From Neurospora crassa OR74A (taxonomy: Eukaryota > Ascomycota > Sordariomycetes > Sordariales > Sordariaceae): 64,000 bases of DNA. The position numbers were made by a program, and so were the translations under genes. The first letter of the stretch is position 1; every line of letters begins with the position of its first letter. Shown piece after piece: positions 9,061-20,265 of this stretch. Location of the stretch: NCBI RefSeq assembly GCF_000182925.2, contig NC_026503.1:4526001-4590000 (forward strand), written 5' to 3'. Under the pieces are notes generated by a model that saw only the letters and a list, made by a program, of their open reading frames with translations, did not search any database and was not told the DNA's origin.

Positions 9061-12000
9061 GAACAAGGCAGACAGCGCATCATGAAAGTCATATTGTATT
9101 CTTACCCCCAGCCATTGACACATGGTCTGTAGGGATCAAATTTCGAGATCATCCACGCCACCCATATTGGACCAACGTGCCTCGCGCATCTTCTTGACGC
9201 AGGGATTCTGTCACAATGAAGGTACACATACGCCTACACTCCCCATAACACTAAAAGATAAATATCAAGCGTGCTCACTCGAGGTAAACATAATCATATG
9301 TGCATATCATATAGCGACGTCACAGATTAAGCCCCATGAAGAATATGGTTCCAAGAGCATCACTTGGCAAGTACAGAAGCCGCTCGCGCCCATTATTTAC
9401 AACGCGAGTGTACCACTGTGGGACCGCGAAAGTACTTAAGAAACCAAGGGGTACCTCTACTAAGGATTCATATGATGCATAAGATACCTACTAACATGAT
9501 TCTTACTTCATGCTGTTTCTGACTTATGGATTGGCGGTTACGAAATTCTCTCAGCCATATCAAAGTTTCCAGGTCATCTCCTGGGGCTTCGACAGATGAC
9601 ACTGACACCAGTGGCTGGATATCATCGTACATGCATTATTTCCAACGTTACTGACAACCTCAATATATACGCTTTCTGTCTTTACCGTGGCTGGCCTTCG
9701 TTGTGTTGCCAAAGTGCTTGTACAGTCTACACCATCAGCTTTGGGAAAGAAAAAAACCAAAAAAAAACCCGAAAAAAAAAAAACCCCCTTGTGTGCTGCT
9801 GGCCTGCGTAGGGTCGGCGTAACATTTCCTGAAATGACTTGCTGCGTCATTCTTTGAGGGGCAAGATCCAGGTATATAATTGTTCGAGGACTCGACTATG
9901 CTACCATGAAACTTGCTATATACAACAAGTAGAGGTACTCTTTTTGCCGAAACGGTATTTCTCTCGTCATATCTGACATGATCCTCGAAACCCTCCGTCC
10001 AGCCAGACCTCCGCTAATCAAATCCCTGGATGTAGCTATCACCACTGGTCTGGAGGAGCATCTGGATCTCTTCTGAGTATGACTCCTTATTCTCTTTCGA
10101 CTTCAGGTTGTCAATGAGTTACACTTTGCTTGGACCGGGCTGAAGGATGTGTGACATTGGAAGACGAATGAGAATTGATTCGGTATTCTATGCTGCTAAC
10201 AGATGATTATCGGTGGTGAGAGAGGAGGCTGTTTGACTCCCAAGATTTTTCGGAGGGTAAACTCGCTGGGATTTATTATTTCCTTCCGGCGTTCTTCTCG
10301 CCAAAAACAGAGACTCAACCGGCACTTGGTTAACAACCGTTGCAGCTCAATCCTCATTTTCCACATCTTGTTGGCCCTTCAGCATAATCAATATGTAAAG
10401 GAACATCAAGATATCCACTGCACAACTGTGAACATGATGTTCCTTACGCGTACTGATGACTCGTGTCAGTCACCCATCAATATCAGCCATGTTTTCGGAA
10501 TATCTTCATCACACCGACAACTCGCGCGCATGGGAAGCCATGCATTAGTTAGGCCGGGGAAGCGAGTTGCATGCGAGTCAGGAACTTATCTCTCAGACCG
10601 TAGCGAAGGTTTGTGTCAGGTGCAGGACTTCAGATCGACATTAACGTCAGTCAGGCTCGCTATGGGCAAATTATGATCGTCAGTTGTAACTCTTCCAACG
10701 CCGAAAAGTACCAACATTGTACTTATTTCCCAAACTCTAGCCATTCCGGTATTTCATGGAAAAGACAAAAAACCTAGCTAAGTTGGCCAGGTAAGCTTGT
10801 GGAATTCACCACAATGCTCCAGCTTCAACCCCCCGAAAACTGTATCACGAGTACCGCGCACCCGGCAATGTTTTCATCAACGGGAATCACTCAGCCATGG
10901 GACCACTGGGCTCCGTCGCCCATCGTATATTGGGCCTTTGGAGGAGAACTCGTATGATGTCCGCTGGTGCCTTGGGCGCAGGGTCGGTATTGCAAAGGAG
11001 GAGGGGTACCTCTAGAAACCTTGGATAAAAAGACAGGGAAGGGAAGTCTGTCGACCGGCTACAAATATGGAAGGCACGCGGCTTGGGATGGACGAGAGTC
11101 CATATGGAGGCAGGTGCTGCTTTCTTCTTGAAACTGGAGGGTTCTATGTTGGACCGCAGGCTTGGTAAAGGGGTGGCGGCAACTGGGTGGTCACCTTGAT
11201 CGAAGAGGTACCTACCTACTAGTAAGTAGTTATTGCGTCTTGACATTTAGTCAACTCACACACTCCCATGAACCTCTGGAAATTGAGTGTCAGATTTGTC
11301 TCTGCTTGTAGGGTTCCGGCGACGGTAGGACAAATGCGAGCCAGTTCCAAAGTCCATGGCTGTGCTGATTATACTGAATTACTAATGTGGACATTTCATG
11401 TCGGGTAAGGAAGAACCTCGCATGCCTTCCGTTGATATCCACTCGTCCTTTTGGAGTTGAGTTATTCGCAACTTCTGATTGAACATCCCATCGACGACAG
11501 ATGGAAGGCACCGCCTATCCACCATGGACGCAATGATGACTGACCCTTTCACAGGTTGTTTCTCGAGGGCTTCATCAGGTAAGTGCGCAGTGGCGGCAAG
11601 CACTTGGGGAAGGTACGAGCCAGCACCCAGACCATAATTGCCCTCTCGACTCCCCAACCTTCACGGCAGTCTGTCTCTGTTCTTTCCTCCTTCGCAAGCT
11701 TCTCCACGGTATACTTACGATGCACAACTTGTCTTGTCGCCTACCAAACATTTCACCTCTCATTCACGGCCTTTTCCTTACGATCCAGCTTCGAGCATTG
11801 ATATCGTCATCTCTCACAGCCGACCTGGGTGCCAATTCCTGGTCGCAATTGTCATCCAGTGTCAAATGGCCCGTACCAAAAAAAAAGCTTTCCCAGATGG
11901 TAGCTTGTTAGCTCTCAACCCTGTGACCGAGATAAGGAATACTGGGCAGTGTCACATGAGGTTAAGAAGAACAATCATATTTCACACAGAAAGGAGGTGT

Positions 12001-12547
12001 TGAGGTACGAAACAACAAGTTATTCGCGAGTGACTGAGGAGTGTTCCCGTACTAACCGCCCGTTTTCCATCTCCAGATCACAGCTGCGCGGTCCGTGCTT
12101 GCCACCCTCACAAAATATTTATGGCATACCGATACATGAAGCCATCATCATCATCACGGACACCAACAGGCGCGCTCGACGTCGTGTCTTCACATCGGAC
12201 CCTAGAACCACCCGAGAATGCCATGTGGCTGGAGCTGGACAGAGGGGTGTTCCACTCCTTACCTTCGACAGCTGCATCTAGATGTTCACGATCAATCCAT
12301 GACATGTTCTGGAAAGAGGCACCCTATGAGATCACTTCCAGGTTTCTCCAGGTTTTCCATTTTTGGATAGGCTCATCCTCCGCAAAACCTTTTTTCTGCA
12401 CCCTGACAAACCCCGGAAAACCCCGGATCGTCAACACTTCACCGTCGCATCGCAGTGTAGTGTACTCGTGAAACCCCTGGACCTGATCGACGCTTCCCTG
12501 CAAGGCACTACTACAGTGGCTGATGTTATGTTGGCTTAAATTTAGGC
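9061..12547. other. 3.5 kb intergenic region, no supported gene
   Basis: GC-balanced sequence with many short open frames on both strands. The longest ATG-initiated one, 10203-10676, shows no domain, signal or coding pattern I trust. An A-rich tract (about 9747-9784) and several GGTACC/CCTACC motifs (for example 9449, 11005, 11207) are the only regular features. The end may hold a lost first exon of the CFEM pseudogene. Confidence 0.45.
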
Positions 12548-13583
12548 CTGGATCTTCAAGACGTTGTGACTTCCTGCCACGGCCTCGGCGGTCTTGATGT
12601 CATCAAGGCTGAGTCTGCCCTCTACGGATGCGATGCCGCCAAGCCCATGTTCGTGGCTTCTGTGACGGCAATGATGGACCTAGCGCCTCTGTCCCTGTTC
12701 CTGACGGGAATGACTTCACCACCATCACCACCACCGACACTGTTACCCCGGATAGCTCCACCTCCATCTCTGACTGTGTCGTCATTACCTTCAGCACTGT
12801 CGTCCCCTCCAATACTGACAGTGTTCCTGGCCCTGTCCCTCCGGCCCGTATTGTGAGGAGAGCTGGAAGTGCGCATCTGAGTTTGCTGCCGAGCCCCAGT
12901 GCGCCGGTTCTATTATTGAGAAGACCGCCCGTGAGCTGGGCTGTGTATCTGATGACCACTACTGCGAGTGCACCAACGCTGAGACAATCCAGCTTACCAT
13001 TGTCGTGGACGTTCCAGGCGCTCGCGAAGCCAGCATGATCAACGACGTTCCTTTTTCCGTTGAGACCCTTTGCAAGTGTGACTTCGCCAAGCCAGCTCTC
13101 ACCGAGTGCGGCTCTAGACCCGGCCCTACCGGCGGCAGCAGCGCTGACCCCATCACCACTACCTCTGCTCCCGTCCCTGGCCGCGGCTACGGCGGTGGTT
13201 CAAATCCTTCCAGCTCTGGCTCGTCCCACTGCCCTGCCGCTATCTCTGTCCCTGGGGGTCACTGCGGCACCGACAATTGGGTTTGCGCTGAGCAGTTCAA
13301 GGCTATTTTCCAGTGCGCCGTCAGCTTCATCCAGGACGCTTCCGTTTCCGTCGGCTGCAAGAAGGGTGAACAAGGAGGAGACTCAAGGTCTTGTCTCAGC
13401 CATGTCCTGTCTGGCTAAAGTGTCACCAAGGGCGCCCAGGTAATCTCGACCGTCGAGGCTCTGCGTCTGTTAACGCTCCCGCTCCTACTTCTACCACTTG
13501 CGGTGCTGTTGCCCAGCACTAGATGCGTTGGCCTAACGGCTGTCATCTCCGCTGCTCTTCTGAGTTCAGTCAGCGCAGGATAA
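12548..13583 (+). pseudogene. Frameshifted CFEM-like, GPI-type cell-wall protein pseudogene
   Basis: Coding-like sequence continues for about 1 kb, but the frame changes at least four times. Segment one (12548 on) reads DVVTSCHGLGG...YGCDAAK. Segment two (about 12650-12840) is a Thr/Ser/Pro linker. Segment three (12843-13370) contains YCEESWKCASEF, QCAGSIIEKTARELGC, DDHYCEC, then a Gly/Ser linker and a second cysteine unit. Segment four reads NKEETQGLVSAMSCLAK. Further shifts give VTKGAQVISTVEAL, and SVNAPAPTSTTCG. The end, LTAVISAALLSSVSAG before the stop at 13581, resembles a GPI-anchor hydrophobic tail. The spaced Cys pattern (C, GC, CxC, C) fits CFEM domains of fungal surface proteins, repeated two or three times. 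The in-frame left edge follows aaatttag, a plausible intron acceptor. RIP does not cause frameshifts, so this is ordinary indel decay or assembly error. Confidence 0.6.
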
Positions 13584-15308
13584 ACATGATGAACTCGTTT
13601 CTTTTCTACTGTTTCTTCTTTGGGTATTCTGGAACGAGGAAAGCTGTTCTACACATGATGGCTTGATGAACCTTGATGCTCAATTGAGACAAGTGTTGAC
13701 GAATGTCTGCTGCCAATGTGCCTGTTTGGTTTTACGAGTGAGTGAGTGATTGCCTGCAGGGGGAAATGGAAGTGAGCTGGTATGACGTACTTGTCTCTGT
13801 TGGTTGTTGATCAAACGTTCGCGGTGGTTGCTGCAAGGTGTGGAGTTGGAAAGGAGGTCGGTGTTTCTTTGACGACACTCGTTGGATAGAGCGCGGAGTT
13901 AAGCCTCACTTGGCTATGACGACATTTGTTGATTTGCGCTGGAATGACTGCTCGATCTGCTTTCAATTGGTCTTTTTCCGATCCGCGATGGTGAGATTTC
14001 CAGTTGGCCTGAGTTGACTATAGCGACGTTGTTGACTTTACTGGGCACAAACGCTAAGATCGGCTTTCTATTAGTCTGCATGCTAACGATGGAAAGATCT
14101 CACAAAGCGGCTACCGGTCATGGTGTGTTTGTCGGTGTGCCGTTGTGACGGAGGACCGTACTGCACGGCACAGCACAGCACGCTTGGCCCCGATCGCTGG
14201 CCAGTCACAAGCCAGTGAGCGGTGTGACTTTTGGCGGAATGCCCGGACAGGAAGGCCGCAGAAATGGCCATGACCGCCAAGGTGTTTACCTTCGGAGCGC
14301 CGTCATCCGCGATAATCTCCCATCAATCGGAGAGCTTCCATCGTCTAAGTGCTGAGCCAACATGCCGCTTCGGGCATCCCGACTTCCTCTTGGCGCCGTA
14401 CCGCGTCCCTCACGCGCCTTAGCAGCATGACCAACATGAACTCCTCCAAAAGTGAGCCAAGACACGCATACATAATCACATCGCCGAGAGACTGCGATCC
14501 CGTTGACGACACGGCCCGCGCAGAGCGCGGAGGCTTGCTGTCAATGGCTGCCAAGTGTTAACAGCGTTTACGGCGGAGTTCAGCGGACTTATTGTTGGCG
14601 TCTTTTGGGATCTGTTAGTGTCTGTTAGTGGCATTGCTGGGCCCATTCCTCTCTCCGCCTCCAGCATCCCCGCGGTCAAGGCTGTGTTTTGTCCATCACA
14701 GTCCACATGGAGCTGTTTCAGGACGAGGAGATCTGGGGAAGGAAAGACATCGCTGGGACTGATGGAGTTGTTCTCGCTGGCCATCAGGGTCGGTTGTAGC
14801 GGTTATGCGGGGCAGGCCCGCCCGCCCACGGGGCTCCATCTCAGACGGTTTTTCCTCCTTCAGCAGCGGTGGGGGTTTGTTTTGATGTTGAAAATTTGGC
14901 TGAAAAGAAAAAGGGGGGTTTACATATTTGTTGTGTTCCTGGCTGTTGTTGCGGGCTTGAAGGTCCGTCCAATCCTTGTGATTCACTGAACACCGTGCCT
15001 CCTTCAATTTCTTCTTGTCCTTCTTATCTTTTCTTCCTTTCCCCTTCATTTCACTCACGTCTTTGTTCGAGGTGGCCGTGATGGGGACTGGCAACATCGA
15101 GCCCATTCAATCAACAAACCCAATGGCAATGAAAATTTCCGACACATGGGCTTAACGTGGGCAATATCCAACCATGCCGTCGCAATCTCTGTTATCTTTG
15201 ACCCCTGGAAACGGGTTCCTGTCACACTGCCTGTCAAATACTCTGGGCGCGGGTAGGACATGCTTTCCGTCTGGAAAAGGAGATGATCATCATTGCATTG
15301 CCGCACTT
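13584..15308. other. Intergenic region, no supported gene
   Basis: About 1.7 kb of mixed sequence downstream of the CFEM pseudogene. No domain or continuous coding pattern is seen on either strand. Confidence 0.4.
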
Positions 15309-15524
15309 TTAGGCGTTTCTAGCCGTTTTTAGAACCTCTTGGGCAACTTCTTGGGCAACCTCTTGGGCAACAACCTCTTGGACCAAGTCGGAGATATCAG
15401 TGGGCGTCTTGGCCTTCGGTTCAGGGTGTGGTGGCTGCCCTTGGCTTTTTTTTCACCTTTTTAAACTGCTTGGCTCTGCTTGGCAAGGTACTGGGCGACG
15501 ACGACTCACCTTCACGTCATCCAT
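15309..15524 (-). CDS. Possible two-exon microgene, 46 residues with VAQE repeats
   Basis: On the minus strand, ATG at 15524 begins a 15-nt exon (MDDVK, to 15510) that ends at a perfect donor GTGAGT. A 75-nt intron (15509-15435) ends in GGGCAG. The second exon (15434-15309) continues in frame: PPHPEPKAKTPTDISDLVQE, then three VAQE units, LKTARNA and a stop. The repeat makes an amphipathic helix likely. No CTAAC/CTGAC branch site is obvious, so the splice is uncertain. Without splicing, the second exon still has an open frame back to a TGA just before an A8 run. I know no family for it. It could instead be the tail of a decayed larger gene. Confidence 0.28.
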
Positions 15525-17865
15525 GCTTTTACTGCAACATTGTGACAGTATCAACCCCTGAAAGAAGAGCACCCCCCCCCCCCCCCCTCAAAGTGCAAGT
15601 AACCCCCAAAGTGCACAAGGATTGGGCGGCCGGAATTGTTCTCCCATATAAAACCTGCAAACTGCAAAGTACATACTCTTTGATGAGGATTTGCATCTAC
15701 AGGGTTTTGATCTTGGAATGAGAAGAACATCTGACCCGGTTACTGGGGCTCTGAAGGCCCCCATTTTTTGATGTAGTTGGGTGCTCTGGTGTGGCTAGAA
15801 GTTGTCTTAGACTATGGTCTGTGCACCAGATGCCCCGAGTGCAAAACACCGACAAGGTGCAAAGAAATCTGGGGGCCCCAACTGTTAGAACTTTCAGGGG
15901 TTGATACTCGACTGGAGTGTATCTTTCTTCTTCGACCCCCCCCTTCTTCCTCCTTCCCCCCTTTTCTTTTTTGCTTCGCTGAGCCTCAACTGACTGTAAC
16001 AATATGTGTAGCATCTCAAAAAGCCAAGACCGGCCAAGAAAGTGAGAAACATGGCCAAGGACGGCATTTTCTAGTAAACGGCTCCCGTGAAGTCGAGATG
16101 AAGCCGGGAGTCTGTTTTAAGACCCGTCCAGGCCGTCATGGACATGGGCGGCCCACACGATAAAAGGTCCGACTTTGAGAGATTGCTATTCGTCGGAGCC
16201 ATCAAGGTTCGGGACGTCTAGGTTGGGCATGTTGTTGTTCAAGTTGTTGTCGAGAGTTGGTGGTATTTTGAATATCATCATCATCATCATCATCATTTTC
16301 ATCATCATCATCATCATCATCCATTTTGGTACTTCAGACGGTTTCTCACAAAAAAAAAAAGCCATGGATGACGGAGTTATGATCTGCGATAAACTGTGTT
16401 CCTCGTGTTTTTTTTTGTTCATTTTTTTTTTTCTCCGCTTCATCTACATGCTAAAATTTCCGCTCGACGAATCGACTACGACGGACACAACACCACGCGC
16501 CATTCTCCTATCTTTTTGGGAGACAGCAAATCTCCTCTTGGCATCCTCGAGAATAGACACAGATACCGCAGATCACAAGAGTGGACCATCGGACCCCGGG
16601 AGTCGAACCCCCTTGCCGCCCCCACCACTGCCCCCTAAGCGCGATCTTCAAAGCCAGAGACAGGGTGCTGCGTAGCAGTAGACAAGGCACGGGTGTTGTA
16701 TTCCCTGCACACAACTGCCGCTTCTTGTCTGGCCACTCGCAGAACACCATCTAAGAGATAATGGATATCCTTCTTGGCATATGTCCCTGTTTACGAATCC
16801 ATCCCTCCGCGGCGGTGCAGGATTTCCGAGATGAATTCACCAGACCAGACATCAGTTTCGGAACGAGTCAGGTCAGGTCGAGGAGGGAAAGGAAAAGAAA
16901 AGGAAGAAATGGAAAAAAAGCCACAGAAGGGCACCGTCTCAAGACGACGATATACTTTTCTCTTATAAGATCCCAGCCAACTCAAAACTGTAGCTGGGAT
17001 CAGATATCAAGACCCCCGACACTCTAGGTATACCCAAGCAAGATTAACAAAAGCGGTCTGAGCCCGGAATAGATGGCCAGACTAACCACCATTTCGTGTA
17101 TTTTCACTAGCAGGCAACAGTCCAACAGTGTGGATCGCTCGAGAAAAGGCCCAACTTCCCCCGACTTGTCTCGCCTCCTGGTTCGTCATTCCCTGCTACC
17201 ATTCTGAAGCATCCCTATCATACACTGCATCTGCCAAGGTCCGCCCAGACATCTGGCGAACATCATGAGCATCGACAGCCTCGCGATGGACCCCTTGGCA
17301 AATATAGATCGACCAACCCAGCTTGAAACGTTTGGGCGACAGTTGACGCTTGCGAATCCTGGAGAGATTCGGGGGATGCGCCTCAGGGACTACAGGGGCC
17401 CACCCGGTGTGTGTTGCGTACGTGCGTGCTGTGCAGTCCGTCTGATGTGATGAGAAGGGGGTCTGGCGTCCAAGGTTGGAGAAGGAATCATGGAGATCAT
17501 GGAGTCCCTGGAGAACCTTAAAAGTAGACTGTCTCGACGCTCGGTTCTCTGACAATCCCCCCCCATCCTCATCAGCTTCATTCGCTTCGACCAGCAGTTT
17601 TGTCTCCATCTTGATATATCAAGCCCATGATTCGACAGTAACCGACAGTAGCCAAAAGACTTCCCTTACCCTCACTTGGACGCTCGGTCTGATCTGAAGT
17701 TTTTGGGTTGTCCATTTCGCTTGAACCACCGACTCCTTCATATCATTCGCGAATCCACGATACACCCCACGATCTCGAATCTAGAATCACACCTTTCCCA
17801 CACAGTTTACACATTGCCGTGTCTTCCGTGGAGCAACACAAACAAGCAGACAGATAGACGACATC
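15525..17865. other. Intergenic region upstream of the TDT transporter, with simple repeats
   Basis: Holds no gene I can support. It contains a C16 run near 15572, an ATC/CAT microsatellite at about 16275-16322, several poly-T tracts, and a tRNA-like B box on the minus strand near 16598-16612 without the rest of a tRNA. The part after 17600 is probably promoter and leader of the transporter gene. Confidence 0.45.
16275..16322 (+). repeat. ATC trinucleotide microsatellite
   Basis: About fifteen ATC/CAT units interrupted once by tttt. On the complementary strand it reads as a Met-rich open frame, which is an artefact. Confidence 0.9.
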
Positions 17866-19515
17866 ATGATGGGACAGTCCACCAACATGGGCAGCCAGCC
17901 TCCCATGCCGCCTCCTGTGCAGACGGGAACGCACGTCATCATCCATGACACCACATACAACCAGAACCAACAGTCGCCAACACAACATCAACAACAAAAC
18001 AGGCTCAACCCAGTCGACACCTCCTTTCTCGGCTCCCACTCCCGGCAGTCCTCCTCCGCAACCGTAACCGGTGACGATTCTGACCCATCCCGCGCCTTCG
18101 GCACCTACGCCGGGACACCAAAGGGTGAGTATGAGAAGAAGGGCCGCTCAACCGATTACCTCTCCGGCCCCACCGGCGACAACTCCCTCAACACCTCGGC
18201 CGCCTCCTCCCGGTTAGCCCTCAACTCCAACAACGAGAAGTCCAACCACGATGGCCACATGTCCGGCGGCGCCGGCCACCACCACCGCCGCTCCGCCTCC
18301 CCCTCTTCCTCCTCCTCCGATTCCGACTCCGACCTGGAAGGTGCCGGCGGCCACATGCAGAAAGGCCATCACAACATAGACCCCTACGATCCTTCCCGCC
18401 CAAAGCTACCACTCAAAGCGCGGCTAAAACACTTCACCTGGGCCTGGTACACCCTCTGCATGTCCACCGGCGGTCTCTCCCTCTTGATCGCCGCGCAACC
18501 ACACACCTTCCCCGGCCTGCGCCAGATCGGCATGACCGTATACATCATCAACATCATCATCTTCGTCCTCCTGACCTCCCTCCAAATCACCCGCTTCATG
18601 CTCCACGCCGGCTCCTTCAAAGCCAGCCTCACGCACCCGCGCGAAGGCTTCTTCTTCCCCACCTTCTTCCTCAGCATCGCCACTCTAATCACCTCGACCC
18701 AAAAGTACGGCACCCCTCCCGACAGCGAACCCAGCCAGGACCTCGTCTGGGTTTTGCACATTGCCTTCTGGATCTACCTCATCCTCGCCACCGCCGTCGC
18801 CATCGGGCAATACTCCTTCCTCTTCAGCCAAAAACGCTCCTTCTCCCTAGCCACCATGATGCCCACCTGGATCCTGCCCATCTTCCCCATCATGCTCTCG
18901 GGCACCATCGCGGCCGTCATCTCCCCCTTCCAGCCCCCGCACCGCGCCATCGTCGTCATCTGCGCCGGCCTCACCTGCCAGGGCCTCGGCGCCGCCGTGG
19001 CGTTCATGATGTACGCACACATGGTCGGCCGTCTCATGTCCGTCGGTCTTCCCGACCGCGAACACCGTCCCGGCCTGTTCATGTGCGTTGGCCCGCCGTC
19101 CTTCACTGCTTTGGCATTCATCGGCATGGCGCAGGGCTTGCCGCGGGACTTTGATCACGACATGGACGGGTTCATCGACGCAGGCATGATTCGCACCATG
19201 GCTGTCATTGGCGCCGTGTTTCTCTGGGCGTTAGCGTTCTGGTGGTTCTTTATTGGTGTGTTGGCTGTGTTGGCGAGCAGACCCAAGTATTTCCATTTGG
19301 GATGGTGGGCCAGTGTTTTCCCCAACACGGGATTCACGTTGGCGACGATTAGTATTGGAAATGCCTTTCAAAGCGATGCGGTGCTGTGGGTGGGCACGGG
19401 CATGAGTTTGTGTTTGTTGGGGACGTATTTGTTTGTGTTGGGCAACCATGTGCGGGCGGTGGTGGTGCAGGATATTTGTTATCCGGGGAGGGATGAGGAT
19501 GTGGAGGATCATTAG
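17866..19515 (+). CDS. TDT/SLAC1-family membrane transporter, malic-acid-transporter-like
   Basis: The product is 549 aa with no introns; the start is the ATG at 17866 after an A/C-rich leader. TDT proteins have ten membrane segments and carry C4-dicarboxylates (Mae1), sulfite (Ssu1) or anions across the plasma membrane. The family entry motif FTWAWYTLCMSTGGLSLL begins near residue 190, followed by HTFPGLRQIG, about ten hydrophobic segments to residue 530, and HPREGFFFPTFFLSIATL, which is typical of the Mae1/Ssu1 group. The first 185 residues are a hydrophilic Ser/Gln/His/Pro-rich cytosolic tail. It is longer than usual for the family and contains GGAGHHHRRSASPSSSSSDS, a likely phosphorylated stretch. 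Substrate (malate versus sulfite) cannot be decided by eye. The gene converges on the Doa10-like gene. Confidence 0.82.
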   Translation: MMGQSTNMGSQPPMPPPVQTGTHVIIHDTTYNQNQQSPTQHQQQNRLNPVDTSFLGSHSRQSSSATVTGDDSDPSRAFGTYAGTPKGEYEKKGRSTDYLSGPTGDNSLNTSAASSRLALNSNNEKSNHDGHMSGGAGHHHRRSASPSSSSSDSDSDLEGAGGHMQKGHHNIDPYDPSRPKLPLKARLKHFTWAWYTLCMSTGGLSLLIAAQPHTFPGLRQIGMTVYIINIIIFVLLTSLQITRFMLHAGSFKASLTHPREGFFFPTFFLSIATLITSTQKYGTPPDSEPSQDLVWVLHIAFWIYLILATAVAIGQYSFLFSQKRSFSLATMMPTWILPIFPIMLSGTIAAVISPFQPPHRAIVVICAGLTCQGLGAAVAFMMYAHMVGRLMSVGLPDREHRPGLFMCVGPPSFTALAFIGMAQGLPRDFDHDMDGFIDAGMIRTMAVIGAVFLWALAFWWFFIGVLAVLASRPKYFHLGWWASVFPNTGFTLATISIGNAFQSDAVLWVGTGMSLCLLGTYLFVLGNHVRAVVVQDICYPGRDEDVEDH

Positions 19516-20265
19516 ATCGTTCGTCTGTTTGTTTGTTTTTGTTTTGGTTTGGTTTCTTGAATATTTGGCAAGCGATTGATATGCTTCGTTCTGTGATTTA
19601 GATTTCGTGGGAGTTAAAAGGTGGCCGGGCGGCAAGCGATGATTGGCGATCAAACTTCTTTATTTTCCATTTCATTTCATCTCTGATTCTTACCATAGAC
19701 TTCGAGCTGGACTTGCCGTTCTTCATTGTGTTCTTTTTTTGTATGGGCATGGCATGGCTTGATAATACCACTACCACGGACGGACGGACGCTTAGATGTT
19801 GGATAATATACTCCGACGATGGAGAGAGAGAGAGACAGACTTAGATGTTAGATTTCATCAGAACTCGGCCAATGGGAAAGACAAGAAGACTTTTTATGAT
19901 AACAATTCAGCCTCTTCCAGTCTTGTGTTGATTGGCCATTGTGAATGAAATGAAATTGAATGAGTAGGTACTTACACCAATAGCAAATGACGGAGTGCCA
20001 TCTCTTCTCTCTCGCGCCAATGCGCAAAACAACAACGCAACGCAAGTGTCTAGCAACCGCAGACTGCAAGTAACAAATCAATATGCTTTTATGCTACGCT
20101 ATGTCAATACTCTTAACATATACAACAAGTCCAGTTTGGTATCATTGGCCTTCTCTCGCTGTTTTCATCTTTACCTCCCGCTTTACTTTACCCTTCTGCT
20201 TTTCTTCCTCTCTTTTCAGAATCTCTCCATCTCTCTTCCTTCTTCACACTGACAAGGTATCCTCA
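19516..20265. other. Convergent 3' intergenic region
   Basis: The region between the stop codons of the TDT transporter and the Doa10-like ligase holds both 3' UTRs. A GA microsatellite lies at about 19821-19835. No gene is supported. Confidence 0.6.

Noticed and set aside
10203-10676. 157-residue ORF
   Set aside because: No domain, no splice context, composition like surrounding noncoding sequence.
16560-16660. Possible tRNA on the minus strand (B box ggttcgactcc)
   Set aside because: No A box at the right distance, T-stem mismatch, and no pairing acceptor arm.
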